Shown here one piece after another: positions 44,020-52,841 of a stretch of DNA of 64,000 nt (position 1 is its first letter; each line of letters opens with the position of its first letter). The notes under the pieces are model-generated. The model did no database searches. It saw only the letters and a program-made list of their open reading frames with translations, and was not told where the DNA came from. A program made the translations under genes and the position numbers. Source of the stretch: Pseudomonas extremorientalis (GTDB lineage: Bacteria; Pseudomonadota; Gammaproteobacteria; Pseudomonadales; Pseudomonadaceae); the NCBI RefSeq assembly GCF_001870465.1, contig NZ_MDGK01000013.1:39504-103503 (forward strand), read 5' to 3'.

Positions 44020-44452
44020 GGGTCGTTTTTTACCTCACCCTGATGATGTCGCTGTCGAGTTAATCCAACGTCCCTCTCCCGCCATTCCCCGCCAACGCCT
44101 GCACACGATCGGCCTGGGCGGCATTGCCTGCCATTGGCCACGCGCCTGGCGCGAAGGCACGGCGGTTGATCTGCATATCCCGTCCCTGGGTGCCAGCGCG
44201 CGTTATCCGGGCTATGTGGCGTGGTGCCGCAAGGTGGAAAACGGCTACCGCGTCGCTGTCTCGTTCACCGATGAACATGCGTTGTTCGGTGCACGCATGG
44301 GTGAGCAAGCATGCCGGATAGAACGCTACTGCCGCCAGCACGAAGACGCCGAGCCGACACCCCAGCAACTCGAAGCCCTGGCCTGCGAGTGGGTATCGCG
44401 CCATGCCAGCGAGTTCTCCCATGAGGCATTTGTGGCGCCAGCACTGGATTAA
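44018..44452 (+). CDS. PilZ-domain-like protein
   Basis: 144-residue cytoplasmic protein. Residues ~1-100 look like a PilZ beta-barrel (IGLGGIACHWPRAWREGTAVDLHIPSLG and YPGYVAWCRKVENGYRVAVSFTDEH, the VAWC..NGYRVGV pattern). The N-terminal RxxxR is weak (RQRLHTIGLGG), so c-di-GMP binding is uncertain. ATG 44018 is nine bases after GGAG; GTG 44012 is too close to it. It starts within the divergent thioredoxin-like gene's start codon. Confidence 0.82.
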   Translation: MGRFLPHPDDVAVELIQRPSPAIPRQRLHTIGLGGIACHWPRAWREGTAVDLHIPSLGASARYPGYVAWCRKVENGYRVAVSFTDEHALFGARMGEQACRIERYCRQHEDAEPTPQQLEALACEWVSRHASEFSHEAFVAPALD

Positions 44453-44583
44453 AGCGGGCTTTGCCCATTGTCGCGGGCCGGTGTTACGCGCTAAGGTTCC
44501 TCCCCCCTGCATTCAAATCATGCTGTGCTCCGCCGCACGGGGATGGCTGGCGGCCGGCACCCGTGACCCTGACGAGTAACACG

Positions 44584-45660
44584 ATGGCTGATTTACCGAT
44601 CAATGACCTAAACGTTGAATCCAACGAGACCCTGATCACGCCCGATCAGCTCAAGCGCGAAATCCCTTTGAGCGACGCTGCCCTGCAGACCGTCACCAAA
44701 GGCCGCGAAGTCATCCGTGACATTCTCGATGGCACCGACCACCGCCTGTTCGTCGTCATCGGGCCTTGCTCGATCCACGATCTCAAGGCTGCCCACGAGT
44801 ACGCCGAGCGCCTCAAGGTGCTGGCGGCGGAAGTGTCCGACACCCTGTACCTGGTGATGCGCGTCTATTTCGAAAAACCGCGCACCACGGTCGGCTGGAA
44901 AGGCTTGATCAACGACCCGTACCTGGACGACTCGTTCAAGATCCAGGACGGCCTGCACATTGGTCGCAAGTTACTGCTGGACTTGGCCGAGATGGGCCTA
45001 CCCACCGCCACCGAAGCCCTGGACCCGATCTCCCCGCAGTACCTGCAGGACCTGATCAGTTGGTCGGCCATCGGCGCACGCACCACTGAATCCCAGACGC
45101 ACCGCGAAATGGCGTCCGGCCTGTCCTCGGCCGTGGGTTTCAAGAACGGCACCGACGGCGGCCTGACTGTGGCGATCAACGCGCTGCAATCGGTTTCCAG
45201 CCCGCACCGTTTCCTGGGTATCAACCAGGAAGGTGGCGTGTCCATCGTCACCACCAAGGGCAACGCCTACGGTCACGTGGTACTGCGCGGCGGCAACGGC
45301 AAGCCCAACTATGATTCGGTCAGTGTTGCCCTGTGCGAGCAAGCGCTGAACAAGGCCAAGATCAAGCCGAACATCATGGTCGACTGCAGCCACGCCAACT
45401 CCAACAAGGACCCGGCCCTGCAGCCGTTGGTAATGGAAAACGTCGCCAACCAGATCCTGGAAGGCAACCAGTCGATCATCGGCCTGATGGTCGAGAGCCA
45501 CCTGAACTGGGGTTGCCAGGCGATTCCAAAAGACCTGGCCGACTTGCAGTACGGTGTGTCGATCACCGATGCCTGCATCGACTGGGCCGCCACCGAAAAC
45601 ACCCTGCGCAGCATGCACGCCAAGCTCAAGGACGTGCTGCCTAAGCGCAAGCGCACCTGA
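44584..45660 (+). CDS. Type I 3-deoxy-7-phosphoheptulonate synthase
   Basis: 358-residue DAHP synthase of the AroF/G/H class. Segments VVIGPCSIHD, MRVYFEKPRTTVGWKGLINDP, GARTTESQTHREMASGLSSAVGFKNGTDG and MVDCSHANSNK carry the PEP and metal sites. ATG 44584 gives MADLPINDLNVESNETLITP. Which amino acid inhibits it cannot be decided here. A terminator follows directly. Second DAHP synthase in the window, of a different structural class. Confidence 0.96.
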   Translation: MADLPINDLNVESNETLITPDQLKREIPLSDAALQTVTKGREVIRDILDGTDHRLFVVIGPCSIHDLKAAHEYAERLKVLAAEVSDTLYLVMRVYFEKPRTTVGWKGLINDPYLDDSFKIQDGLHIGRKLLLDLAEMGLPTATEALDPISPQYLQDLISWSAIGARTTESQTHREMASGLSSAVGFKNGTDGGLTVAINALQSVSSPHRFLGINQEGGVSIVTTKGNAYGHVVLRGGNGKPNYDSVSVALCEQALNKAKIKPNIMVDCSHANSNKDPALQPLVMENVANQILEGNQSIIGLMVESHLNWGCQAIPKDLADLQYGVSITDACIDWAATENTLRSMHAKLKDVLPKRKRT

Positions 45661-45680
45661 GTCTGTATCGAGCGCACACA

Positions 45681-45711
45681 AAAACGCCGGGCTGAGCCCG
45701 GCGTTTTTTTC
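45681..45711 (+). terminator. Terminator after type I DAHP synthase gene
   Basis: GCCGGGC and GCCCGGC arms (45686-45692, 45696-45702) with loop TGA, A-run before and seven T after; shared with the convergent GNAT gene. Confidence 0.93.
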
Positions 45712-45729
45712 CATGCTGCTGTTTATGCC

Positions 45730-46011
45730 TTACAACTTCGCGGCATGACGCTGGTGGCGCTCCATGTAGCGTTCGACATAGGAGCAGGACGGGATCACCG
45801 TGTAGCCCGCCTCCTCGGCAAACTTCAAGGCTTCCTCGGTCAGTGCCGCCGCAATACCACGGCCCCGCAGTGCGTTGGGCACGAAGGTCCGATAGATATC
45901 CAGGGTCTGTTTGCCGAGGTCCATATAGGTCAGATAGGCACGATGACCGTCCACATTGGTCTCGAACTGATGACCAGCCTGGTCATGGTGGATGGACAAC
46001 GCCTCGCTCAT
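45730..46011 (-). CDS. YjdJ/Gcn5-type small N-acetyltransferase
   Basis: 93-residue minimal GNAT protein. The acetyl-CoA loop is RTFVPNALRGRGIAAALTEEALKFAEEAGYTVIPSCSYVERYMERH, the hallmark of the single-domain N-acetyltransf_CG family. ATG at 46011 has GAGGAG six bases upstream; the longer frame to 46077 lacks homology. Substrate unknown. Confidence 0.9.
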   Translation of the reverse strand: MSEALSIHHDQAGHQFETNVDGHRAYLTYMDLGKQTLDIYRTFVPNALRGRGIAAALTEEALKFAEEAGYTVIPSCSYVERYMERHQRHAAKL

Positions 46012-46620
46012 CACTACTCCTCGCGGGTCTTGGTTTCTGACCCCTACCTTACCGATGTTTTTCCGGCGAAGGAACATCTACGCCACCCCGTGCCGGTTTC
46101 GACAACGAGAAAACCTTGAGCGCTCACACCTGCACGTAGGGAATAGTAGGCACCAATCCTGCAATTGCTCAAGGCGCACTCGTCATCCCTGCCACGGGTG
46201 GATATAGAAAGGGCTTCGATCTACCGATGATCGAAAGCCTGAACATTGCCGGCAGTTGAACCTTGAGACGAACAGGCGCTCTTAAAGTCACCTCTACATG
46301 CGCAAAAGATACCGGGCAACGCGAAGCCATGCTGAACGTAAGTGTCAGCGTGGATATATAAAATTTCATCTGTTTACAGGGCTTAACACATGCGGGCCGG
46401 CCCTTTCAGCCTGGATCCGATTTGCGCCTGGTTAAAAAAATTGGACAGTTTTTATACAAACCTCCAAAAGATTAGCCAAAATAGATTCGGCACGAGAATT
46501 TTTTTTGCTTCTTGCGCTACGTCAGTTTACTTACTACAAGTAATGGGTAGTATGTACGCCGGCTATTGGCTCACTCTGAGATACTAGCCATCTAATAGAA
46601 AGTCCTTGAAGGGGAACACG
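46012..46620. other. Long non-coding region upstream of oprI
   Basis: 609 bp with no convincing gene. The part 46390-46600 is clearly AT-richer than the surroundings (TTAAAAAAATTGG, GAATTTTTTTTGC) and probably carries the oprI promoter with upstream activating DNA. A hairpin GCTTCGATC/GATCGAAAGC is near 46216-46240. Small ORFs at 46169-46369 (minus) and 46390-46587 (plus) lack ribosome sites and recognisable content. An unannotated small RNA is possible but not shown. Confidence 0.5.
46526..46553 (+). promoter_or_regulatory. Possible sigma-70 promoter of oprI
   Basis: TTTACT (46526-46531) and TAGTAT (46548-46553) with a 16-base spacer, 67 bases before the oprI ATG and downstream of an AT-rich tract that could act as UP element. 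Match to consensus is only moderate. Confidence 0.4.
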
Positions 46621-46872
46621 ATGAACAACGTTCTGAAATTCTCTGCTCTGGCTCTGGCCGCAGTTCTGGCTACCGGTTGCAGCAGCGTCTCCAAAGAAAC
46701 CGAAGCTCGTCTGACTGCGACTGAAGACGCAGCAGCTCGCTCCCAGGCCCGTGCAGACGAAGCCTACCGTAAAGCTGATGAAGCGCTGGCTGCTGCTCAA
46801 AAGGCACAACAGACTGCTGACGAAGCTAACGAGCGCGCTCTGCGCATGCTTGAAAAAGCTAGCCGCAAGTAA
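46621..46872 (+). CDS. oprI: Major outer-membrane lipoprotein I (OprI)
   Basis: 83-residue murein lipoprotein. Signal peptide and lipobox ATGC (Cys20), then a heptad-repeat coiled coil ([39 protein letters not shown] is split over residues 22-60), and C-terminal SRK whose Lys can be linked to peptidoglycan like Lpp. GAAGGGG precedes ATG 46621. Codon use is highly biased to GCT/CGT/CTG, as expected of a very abundant protein. A terminator follows. Confidence 0.97.
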   Translation: MNNVLKFSALALAAVLATGCSSVSKETEARLTATEDAAARSQARADEAYRKADEALAAAQKAQQTADEANERALRMLEKASRK

Positions 46873-46892
46873 TAATCCCTCGGGGTTGTTAT

Positions 46893-46925
46893 CAAGCCGA
46901 TCCATTTATGGGTCGGCTTTTTTAT
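46893..46925 (+). terminator. Terminator after oprI
   Basis: AAGCCGATCC and GGGTCGGCTT arms (46894-46903, 46910-46919, one G-T pair) with a 6-base loop and six T. Confidence 0.92.
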
Positions 46926-47006
46926 TGCCTGGGATTTGTGCCTGGATCACGGGCAATAAAAAGCCCGCCGTGGCGCAAGGCCTTGGCGGGCGTTTGATGC
47001 CGTGCC

Positions 47007-47975
47007 TTATTGCTGCAGATCGATCGGCGCGCTGGTGGCGACCGCCGCTGCGCCGGGCACACCGATTTCCGTCGGCAAACCATCTTCCGCCGCGACCACG
47101 TCACGTACCTGATCCCAATTGACCCGCAAATTGTTGGCCAGGTCTTCACGCTTGAGCAAGGCGTTGATCACCGCAGTGTGCTTGTCGACCACCGACGGCG
47201 TACCGTCATCATTCAACGGCGTATGCGCTTCAAGGTACACCTTGCCGCCACTGCTGCCGAACTTGTAGGCGTCGTTGATGATGCGCACCGATGTCCCCAC
47301 CGGCACCATGCCGGCCATCTCCAGCACATTATTGTTGAACATGCGGAAGCAGCCGTGGCTTGTACGCGTGCCGATACCAAATTTCATGTTGGAACCGTGG
47401 ATCAGGTAACCCGGTGTGCCCAGGGTGAACTTGAACGGACCCAGCGGGTTGTCCGGGCCGGCCGGCACCACGTTGGGCAGCGGGTCGCCGTTGGCGGCGT
47501 GCTCGGCCTTGATCGAGGCGGGCGGGGTCCAGGTCGGGTTGGGTGTCTTGGCAATGATGCTGGTATGGGCAATGGGTGAACCCCAGCCTTCACGACCAAT
47601 TCCCAACGGGAACGTGTAGACCACGTTCTGACCCTTGGGGTAGTAATAGAGCCGGTATTCCGCCAGGTTGATCACGATGCCCTCGCGCGGCCCCGGCGGC
47701 AGGATGAAACGCGTCGGCAATACGATCTCGGTACCCGCACCCGGCAACCAGGCATCCACACCCGGGTTGGCCGCGACCATCTCCGAATAGCCCAGGTCAT
47801 AGGTGGTGCCCAGGTCGGCAAAGGTATCTTCGTACTTGGCCTTGATCACCTGGACCTGGCCGACGATGTCTTCACCCGGTGGGGGCAATGGCAACTGCAA
47901 AGCTGACGCAGAACCGGCCGCACAAAGCGCAGCGAGAGACAGGCAGCAGGTGACGACGGAAAGGCGCGACAACAT
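47007..47975 (-). CDS. Periplasmic L,D-transpeptidase (ErfK/YbiS family)
   Basis: 322-residue exported enzyme with signal peptide (MLSRLSVVTCCLSLAALCAAGSASA split), an N-terminal LysM-like region (DLGTTYDLGYSEMVAANPGVDAWLPGAGTEIVLPTRF) and the YkuD catalytic domain ending YLIHGSNM...TRTSHGCFRMFNNNV with catalytic Cys. Such enzymes join Lpp-type lipoproteins to peptidoglycan or make 3-3 links. Its convergent neighbour is oprI, whose C-terminal Lys is a candidate acceptor. Confidence 0.94.
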   Translation of the reverse strand: MLSRLSVVTCCLSLAALCAAGSASALQLPLPPPGEDIVGQVQVIKAKYEDTFADLGTTYDLGYSEMVAANPGVDAWLPGAGTEIVLPTRFILPPGPREGIVINLAEYRLYYYPKGQNVVYTFPLGIGREGWGSPIAHTSIIAKTPNPTWTPPASIKAEHAANGDPLPNVVPAGPDNPLGPFKFTLGTPGYLIHGSNMKFGIGTRTSHGCFRMFNNNVLEMAGMVPVGTSVRIINDAYKFGSSGGKVYLEAHTPLNDDGTPSVVDKHTAVINALLKREDLANNLRVNWDQVRDVVAAEDGLPTEIGVPGAAAVATSAPIDLQQ

Positions 47976-48047
47976 CCGGTAAATCCTTCGCAGACGACGG
48001 GTAGGTAAACATCGATTGTATACGTGAAGCGCGCTTCTAGCTGCCCC

Positions 48048-48341
48048 CTACAACTCGAAACGCAGCTCCGGCCAGATCGGCGGCGTGCCGCGCTTCTGGG
48101 ACTCCAGGATGGCACGGCACAGCGGGCACAAGCGCTGGTCCTGGAAAATCGAACGATCGACTCGCGACCAACGCGGTTGCGCCGGCAACAGGGTGCCGCA
48201 CAGCGTGCGATCGATGGAGCCACCCAGTTCCAGTTGACGTGCCACCAGATGCACCCGCACTTCCTGGCAGGCGAACAGATCCAGCTGCTCGTCCGGCTCG
48301 ATCAGTTGGTAGTTAAACAGGGACCAGGCAGGACGCGACAT
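48048..48341 (-). CDS. Unknown protein with C-terminal CxxC
   Basis: 97-residue cytoplasmic protein. It has a C-terminal CPLC pair (RLCPLCRAILESQKRG) and single Cys residues earlier (LFACQEV, RTLCGTLL), possibly a small zinc site. ATG at 48341 with GGAG at good distance. A conserved hypothetical gene is recalled at the same place in P. aeruginosa, between the transpeptidase gene and tesA. Function not recognised. Confidence 0.78.
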   Translation of the reverse strand: MSRPAWSLFNYQLIEPDEQLDLFACQEVRVHLVARQLELGGSIDRTLCGTLLPAQPRWSRVDRSIFQDQRLCPLCRAILESQKRGTPPIWPELRFEL

Positions 48342-48399
48342 CAGGGGCTCCAAATCGGGGGGGCGCCACCTTAGCCGAAAGCCTGCCGGTAGAAAAGCG

Positions 48400-49005
48400 T
48401 CATAGCAGCGGTTTTAACGTCGGCCAGACATTTTCCAGCAACTTGCCCTGGGCACCGACCGCCGGGTGAAGTTGATCGGCCTGCATCAGCTCCGGGTGAC
48501 CGCCCACACCATCGAGGAAAAACGGCACCAGCGGGACATTCTTTTGCTTGGCCAGCTCGCCATAGACTTCGGCAAACGCGGTGGTGTATCGCGGGCCATA
48601 ATTGGGGGGCAATTGCATTCCCAACAACAACACCCTGGCGCCACCGGCCCTGGACTGGTCAATCATCGATGCAAGATTTTGTTGCAATTGCGCAGGCGGT
48701 TGCCCGCGCAGGCCATCATTGCCCCCCAACTCAATAACCACCACATCCGGCTTGTGCTCTGCAAGCGCCGCCGGCAGCCGCGCCAGGCCTCCGGCACTGG
48801 TGTCGCCACTGATGGAGGCATTGACCACCTTATCGTCGAAACCTTCCTGCTTGAGCCGTTGCTGCAGCAGGGCTACCCACCCTTTGCTGGTATCCAGGCC
48901 GAAACCGGCACTGATACTATCGCCAACGATCAGGACTGTACCCGCCGCTGCGTTCTGGGCCATGCACATCAAGGCCAGGCCAGCACTCAAAAACCACATT
49001 CGCAT
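48400..49005 (-). CDS. tesA: Periplasmic SGNH esterase/thioesterase I TesA
   Basis: 201-residue GDSL/SGNH hydrolase with signal peptide ([21 protein letters not shown] split at ~22). Block [15 protein letters not shown] has the nucleophile Ser, block [13 protein letters not shown] the oxyanion Asn, and block [13 protein letters not shown] the Asp-x-x-His. GGAG is six bases before ATG 49005. It is divergent from ybbA-ybbP with starts about 10 bp apart, the same arrangement as E. coli, where TesA works with that transporter. Confidence 0.95.
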   Translation of the reverse strand: MRMWFLSAGLALMCMAQNAAAGTVLIVGDSISAGFGLDTSKGWVALLQQRLKQEGFDDKVVNASISGDTSAGGLARLPAALAEHKPDVVVIELGGNDGLRGQPPAQLQQNLASMIDQSRAGGARVLLLGMQLPPNYGPRYTTAFAEVYGELAKQKNVPLVPFFLDGVGGHPELMQADQLHPAVGAQGKLLENVWPTLKPLL

Positions 49006-49015
49006 CGGATTCTCC

Positions 49016-49699
49016 ATGGGCGCAAGCATTCTCACCGCGCGGAACCTTAGCAAAGTGGTTCCCAGCGCGGAAGGTGAACTGACTATCCTGCACGAACTGA
49101 GCCTGGAACTGAACAAGGGCGATAGCCTGGCTATCGTCGGCAGTTCCGGTTCCGGCAAATCCACCCTTCTCGGCCTGCTGGCCGGCCTCGACCTGCCCAG
49201 CAGCGGCGAAGTCACCCTCGCCGGACAAGCCCTCAGTACCCTCGACGAAGACCAGCGCGCGCGCATCCGTGCCGAGCATGTGGGCTTCGTATTCCAATCC
49301 TTCCAATTGCTCGACAGCCTCAACGCCCTGGAAAACGTCATGCTGCCGCTGGAACTGGACGGCCGCAAAGACGCTCGCGAACGGGCCAGGCACCTGCTGG
49401 AGCGCGTAGGCCTGGGCCAACGCCTGACGCACTCGCCACGCCAACTTTCCGGTGGCGAACAGCAACGGGTAGCGATTGCCCGCGCCTTTGCCGCCGAACC
49501 GGACGTGCTGTTTGCCGATGAACCCACCGGTAACCTCGACAGCCACACCGGCGAGCGCATCAGCGACCTGCTGTTCGAACTCAACAAGGAGAGCGGCACG
49601 ACCCTGGTGTTGGTCACCCACGATGAGCGCCTGGCCCACCGCTGCCGGCGCCTGATCCGCCTTGAAGCCGGCCTGATGGTCGCGCCCCTGGAGCCTTGA
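49016..49699 (+). CDS. ybbA: ABC transporter ATP-binding protein YbbA
   Basis: 227-residue MacB-type ATPase. Walker [18 protein letters not shown]-loop FVFQSFQLL, signature [15 protein letters not shown], Walker [13 protein letters not shown] and H-loop LVTHDERLA are intact. ATG 49016 nearly meets the divergent tesA start. Stop overlaps the permease start (TTGATGG), implying coupling. Confidence 0.94.
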   Translation: MGASILTARNLSKVVPSAEGELTILHELSLELNKGDSLAIVGSSGSGKSTLLGLLAGLDLPSSGEVTLAGQALSTLDEDQRARIRAEHVGFVFQSFQLLDSLNALENVMLPLELDGRKDARERARHLLERVGLGQRLTHSPRQLSGGEQQRVAIARAFAAEPDVLFADEPTGNLDSHTGERISDLLFELNKESGTTLVLVTHDERLAHRCRRLIRLEAGLMVAPLEP

Positions 49700-52209
49700 T
49701 GGCACGTTTGCCGCTGTTACGCCTGTTCAGCCTGGCCATGCGCCAATTACTGCGCGATGCCCGCGCCGGTGAATTGCGCGTGTTGTTCTTCGCCCTGTTG
49801 GTGGCCGTGGCCGCCAGCACCGCCATCGGTTACTTCGGTGCGCGCCTCAACGGCGCCATGCTGTTGCGCGCCACCGAATTCCTCGGCGCCGACCTGGTGC
49901 TTGAAGGCAGTTCGCCGGCCCGGCCCGAACAAATCCAGTCCGGCACCGAGCTGGGCCTGGATCACGCTCGCATCGTGGAGTTCTCCAGCGTCATCGCTAC
50001 CGATAACGGCATCCAGCTCTCCAGCATCAAGGCGGTCAACGAGCAGTACCCGTTGCGCGGTGAACTGAAAAGCGCTGCCGTGCCCTTCGGCGATGAAACC
50101 CCAGGCGGTGGCCCGAAACCCGGTGAAGCCTGGGTGGAAGCGCGGCTGCTGACCGCGCTCGACCTCAAGGTCGGTGACAGCATCGATGTCGGCATGAAGA
50201 CGCTGCGCCTGGCTCGCGTACTCACCTATGAGCCGGACCGCGCCGGCAACTTCTACAGCCTCACGCCCAGGGTGATGATCAACCTGGCGGACCTGGACGC
50301 CACCGGTGTGGTGCAACCCGGCAGCCGCGTCAGCTACCGCGAACTGTGGCGCGGGCCACAGGGCAGCACCGTGCTGCAAACCTATCGCGATCTGGTCAAG
50401 CCGGGGCTCGCCGCCAACCAGCGCCTGCAGGATTCACGGGACGGCAACCAGCAGATCGGCGGCGCCCTGGGCAAGGCAGAACGCTACCTGAACATGGCCA
50501 GCCTGGTCGCCGTATTGCTGGCGGGTGTGGCGGTGGCGCTGTCGGCCAATCGCTTTGCCACGCGACGTTTCGACGCCAGTGCATTGCTGCGCTGCCTGGG
50601 CTTGTCACGACGTGAAGCCATGTTGCTGTTCAGCCTGCAACTGAGCGTCCTGGGGCTTTTCGCCAGCCTGGTCGGCGCCCTGCTTGGCTGGCTGGCGCAG
50701 TTTGGCCTGTTCTACTTTCTCCACGACCTGTTACCCGCGGACGTTCCACCCGGCGGGCTGCTACCGGCGGTTGCCGGGATCGGCACCGGGTTGGTCGCCC
50801 TCGCCGGCTTCGCCCTGCCCCCGCTGGCCGCATTGGGTCGAGTGCCACCGCTGCGGGTATTGCGCCGTGACCTGCTGCCGATCCCTTCCAGCACCTGGAT
50901 GGTCTATGGCGCAGCGTTGTTCGCCTTGGGCCTGATCATGTGGCGCCTGAGCCTCGACCTGGTGCTGACCTTCGCCCTGCTCGGTGGCGGGGTGGTTGCG
51001 GCACTGGTACTCGGTGGCTTGCTTCTGCTCTTGCTGCAAAGCCTGCGGCGACTGCTGGCCCGCGCCTCCCTGCCGTGGCGCCTGGGTCTGGGCCAACTCC
51101 TGCGTCACCCACTGGCAGCGGCCGGTCAATCCCTGGCATTCGGCTTGATCCTGCTGTCCATGGGCTTGATCGCCCTGTTGCGTGGCGAACTGCTCGACAC
51201 CTGGCAAAACCAGCTGCCCAAGGACGCACCGAACTATTTCGCCTTGAACATCCTGCCGGCCGACAAGGATGCCTTTGGCGCCCGTCTGCTGGAACTGCAG
51301 GCGCAATCCGCGCCACTGTACCCGGTGGTGCCGGGGCGCCTGATCAGTATCAATGGCGAACCGGTACAGGAAATCGTCAGCAAGGACTCCAGCGGCGACC
51401 GTGCGGTGCAACGCGACCTGAGCCTGACCTGGGCCGCCGACCTGCCACCAGGCAACGCCCTGACGGCGGGCTCGTGGTGGTCGGCGCAACCTACCGATGA
51501 AATCCCGGGTGTCTCGGTCGAAGCCAAGGTAGCGGAAAGTCTCAAACTCAAGCTCGACGACCACCTGGTCTTCACCGTGGGCGGAGAGAATCGAGAAGCG
51601 CGGGTCGCCAGCCTGCGCACCATCAACTGGGATAACTTCCAGCCCAACTTCTTCATGATTTTCCAACCGGGCACCTTGAAAGATCTGCCGGCCACCTACC
51701 TGACCAGCTTCTATCTGGCGCCCGGGCATGACCAGCAGATCGTCGACCTGTCCCGAGCGTTCCCGGCGGTAACCATCCTGCAAGTCGAGGCGTTGCTGGA
51801 GCAATTGCGCAGCATCCTCGCCCAGGTGACCCTGGCGGTGGAGTACGTGTTGCTGTTTGTACTGGCGGCAGGGATGGCGGTGTTGTTCTCCGGCCTGCAA
51901 GCCACCCTGGATGAACGCATTCGCCAAGGCGCGCTGCTGCGTGCGTTGGGCGCCGAACGCAAGCTGCTGGTCAAGGCCAGGCGTATCGAGTTCGGTTTGC
52001 TGGGTGCCGTCAGTGGGTTGCTGGCGGCGCTGGGCACGGAGCTGGTGACGTTCGTGCTGTACCGCTACGCATTTGACCTGGCCTGGCACCCTCACCCGTG
52101 GCTGTTGCTGCTACCGGTGATCGGTGCCGTGCTGATCGGCGGTGCCGGTGTGTTTGGCACCCGCCGCGCGCTGAATGCCAGCCCGTTGACGGTGTTGCGC
52201 GAAGGTTGA
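49699..52209 (+). CDS. ybbP: ABC transporter permease YbbP (FtsX-like, Type VII)
   Basis: 836-residue inner-membrane protein with ten predicted helices: one N-terminal ([20 protein letters not shown]), a periplasmic domain, a three- to four-helix FtsX bundle (~260-400), further helices to ~500, a second periplasmic domain (~500-690) and a C-terminal FtsX bundle ([35 protein letters not shown]). Type VII transporters couple ATPase strokes to periplasmic work; in E. coli YbbAP acts with TesA on lipid-like conjugates. ATG 49699; TTG 49696 is an alternative. Confidence 0.93.
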   Translation: MARLPLLRLFSLAMRQLLRDARAGELRVLFFALLVAVAASTAIGYFGARLNGAMLLRATEFLGADLVLEGSSPARPEQIQSGTELGLDHARIVEFSSVIATDNGIQLSSIKAVNEQYPLRGELKSAAVPFGDETPGGGPKPGEAWVEARLLTALDLKVGDSIDVGMKTLRLARVLTYEPDRAGNFYSLTPRVMINLADLDATGVVQPGSRVSYRELWRGPQGSTVLQTYRDLVKPGLAANQRLQDSRDGNQQIGGALGKAERYLNMASLVAVLLAGVAVALSANRFATRRFDASALLRCLGLSRREAMLLFSLQLSVLGLFASLVGALLGWLAQFGLFYFLHDLLPADVPPGGLLPAVAGIGTGLVALAGFALPPLAALGRVPPLRVLRRDLLPIPSSTWMVYGAALFALGLIMWRLSLDLVLTFALLGGGVVAALVLGGLLLLLLQSLRRLLARASLPWRLGLGQLLRHPLAAAGQSLAFGLILLSMGLIALLRGELLDTWQNQLPKDAPNYFALNILPADKDAFGARLLELQAQSAPLYPVVPGRLISINGEPVQEIVSKDSSGDRAVQRDLSLTWAADLPPGNALTAGSWWSAQPTDEIPGVSVEAKVAESLKLKLDDHLVFTVGGENREARVASLRTINWDNFQPNFFMIFQPGTLKDLPATYLTSFYLAPGHDQQIVDLSRAFPAVTILQVEALLEQLRSILAQVTLAVEYVLLFVLAAGMAVLFSGLQATLDERIRQGALLRALGAERKLLVKARRIEFGLLGAVSGLLAALGTELVTFVLYRYAFDLAWHPHPWLLLLPVIGAVLIGGAGVFGTRRALNASPLTVLREG

Positions 52210-52215
52210 AATGCG

Positions 52216-52254
52216 ATGGGCCCGGACTCTTTACAGAATACGGGCCCATTTTGC
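52216..52254 (+). terminator. Hairpin terminator between ybbP and greB
   Basis: Nine-base stem ATGGGCCCG (52216-52224) and CGGGCCCAT (52241-52249) with a 16-base loop and TTTT. Convergent genes on either side. Confidence 0.7.
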
Positions 52255-52728
52255 TCACTTCACATATTCGATCCCGGTGATCCACCAGCACACCTCACCG
52301 CTTGGGGTCTGCACGATAGCCTCGTCATCCACCTCCTTGCGCAACAGCGCACGGGCCATGGGCGAATCGATGGAGATGTAGTCCATCCGGTCATAAATCT
52401 CGTCATAACCGACAATACGAAAACGCTTGGTTTCACCCTGCTCGTTTTCAATATCCACCCAGGCGCCGAAAAACACCTTGCCCTCCTGCTCAGGCATGTA
52501 CTGCACCACGCGCATGTCTTCCAGGCGTTTGCGCAGGTAGCGCACGCGACGATCAATCTCACGCAACAGTTTCTTGTTGTACTGGTAGTCGGCGTTTTCG
52601 CTGCGATCCCCCAGCGAAGCCGCCCACGTCACTTTGCGCGTGGTGTCCGGGCGCTTTTCGCGCCACAGGTAATCCAGCTCCTTTTTCAGCGCTTCATGGC
52701 CTTCTTTGGTAATCATCTTGGTACTCAA
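52255..52728 (-). CDS. greB: Transcript cleavage factor GreB
   Basis: 157-residue Gre factor that rescues backtracked RNA polymerase. It has LDYLWREKRPDTTRKVTWAASLGDRSENADYQYNKKLLREIDRRVRYL (acidic tip Asp/Glu kept, quoted here in parts of the hairpin) and the C-terminal VFFGAWVDIENEQGETKRFRIVG and DYISIDSPMARALLRK. TTG 52728 gives the expected LSTKMITKEGHEAL N-terminus; ATG 52716 is the alternative. It is convergent with ybbP. Confidence 0.93.
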   Translation of the reverse strand: MSTKMITKEGHEALKKELDYLWREKRPDTTRKVTWAASLGDRSENADYQYNKKLLREIDRRVRYLRKRLEDMRVVQYMPEQEGKVFFGAWVDIENEQGETKRFRIVGYDEIYDRMDYISIDSPMARALLRKEVDDEAIVQTPSGEVCWWITGIEYVK

Positions 52729-52841
52729 ACGCTTGCATCCCCAGGCAATGTCCATAGGTGCCGATACGCCTGGGTTTCATGCCCTGGGTTCGGCTGGCTG
52801 GCGTTGATGATAAATGAACCGGTGAAAGTAGCCAGGCCGGT

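Noticed and set aside
46169..46369. Small minus-strand ORF of 66 codons
   Set aside because: Starts without a ribosome site in a non-coding gap and has no recognisable content.
46390..46587. Small ORF of 65 codons in the oprI upstream region
   Set aside because: No ribosome site, AT-rich promoter DNA, and no recognisable features.
50761..52095. 444-codon minus-strand ORF opposite the ybbP-like permease
   Set aside because: Antisense shadow rich in Gln and His; the permease frame has clear family features.
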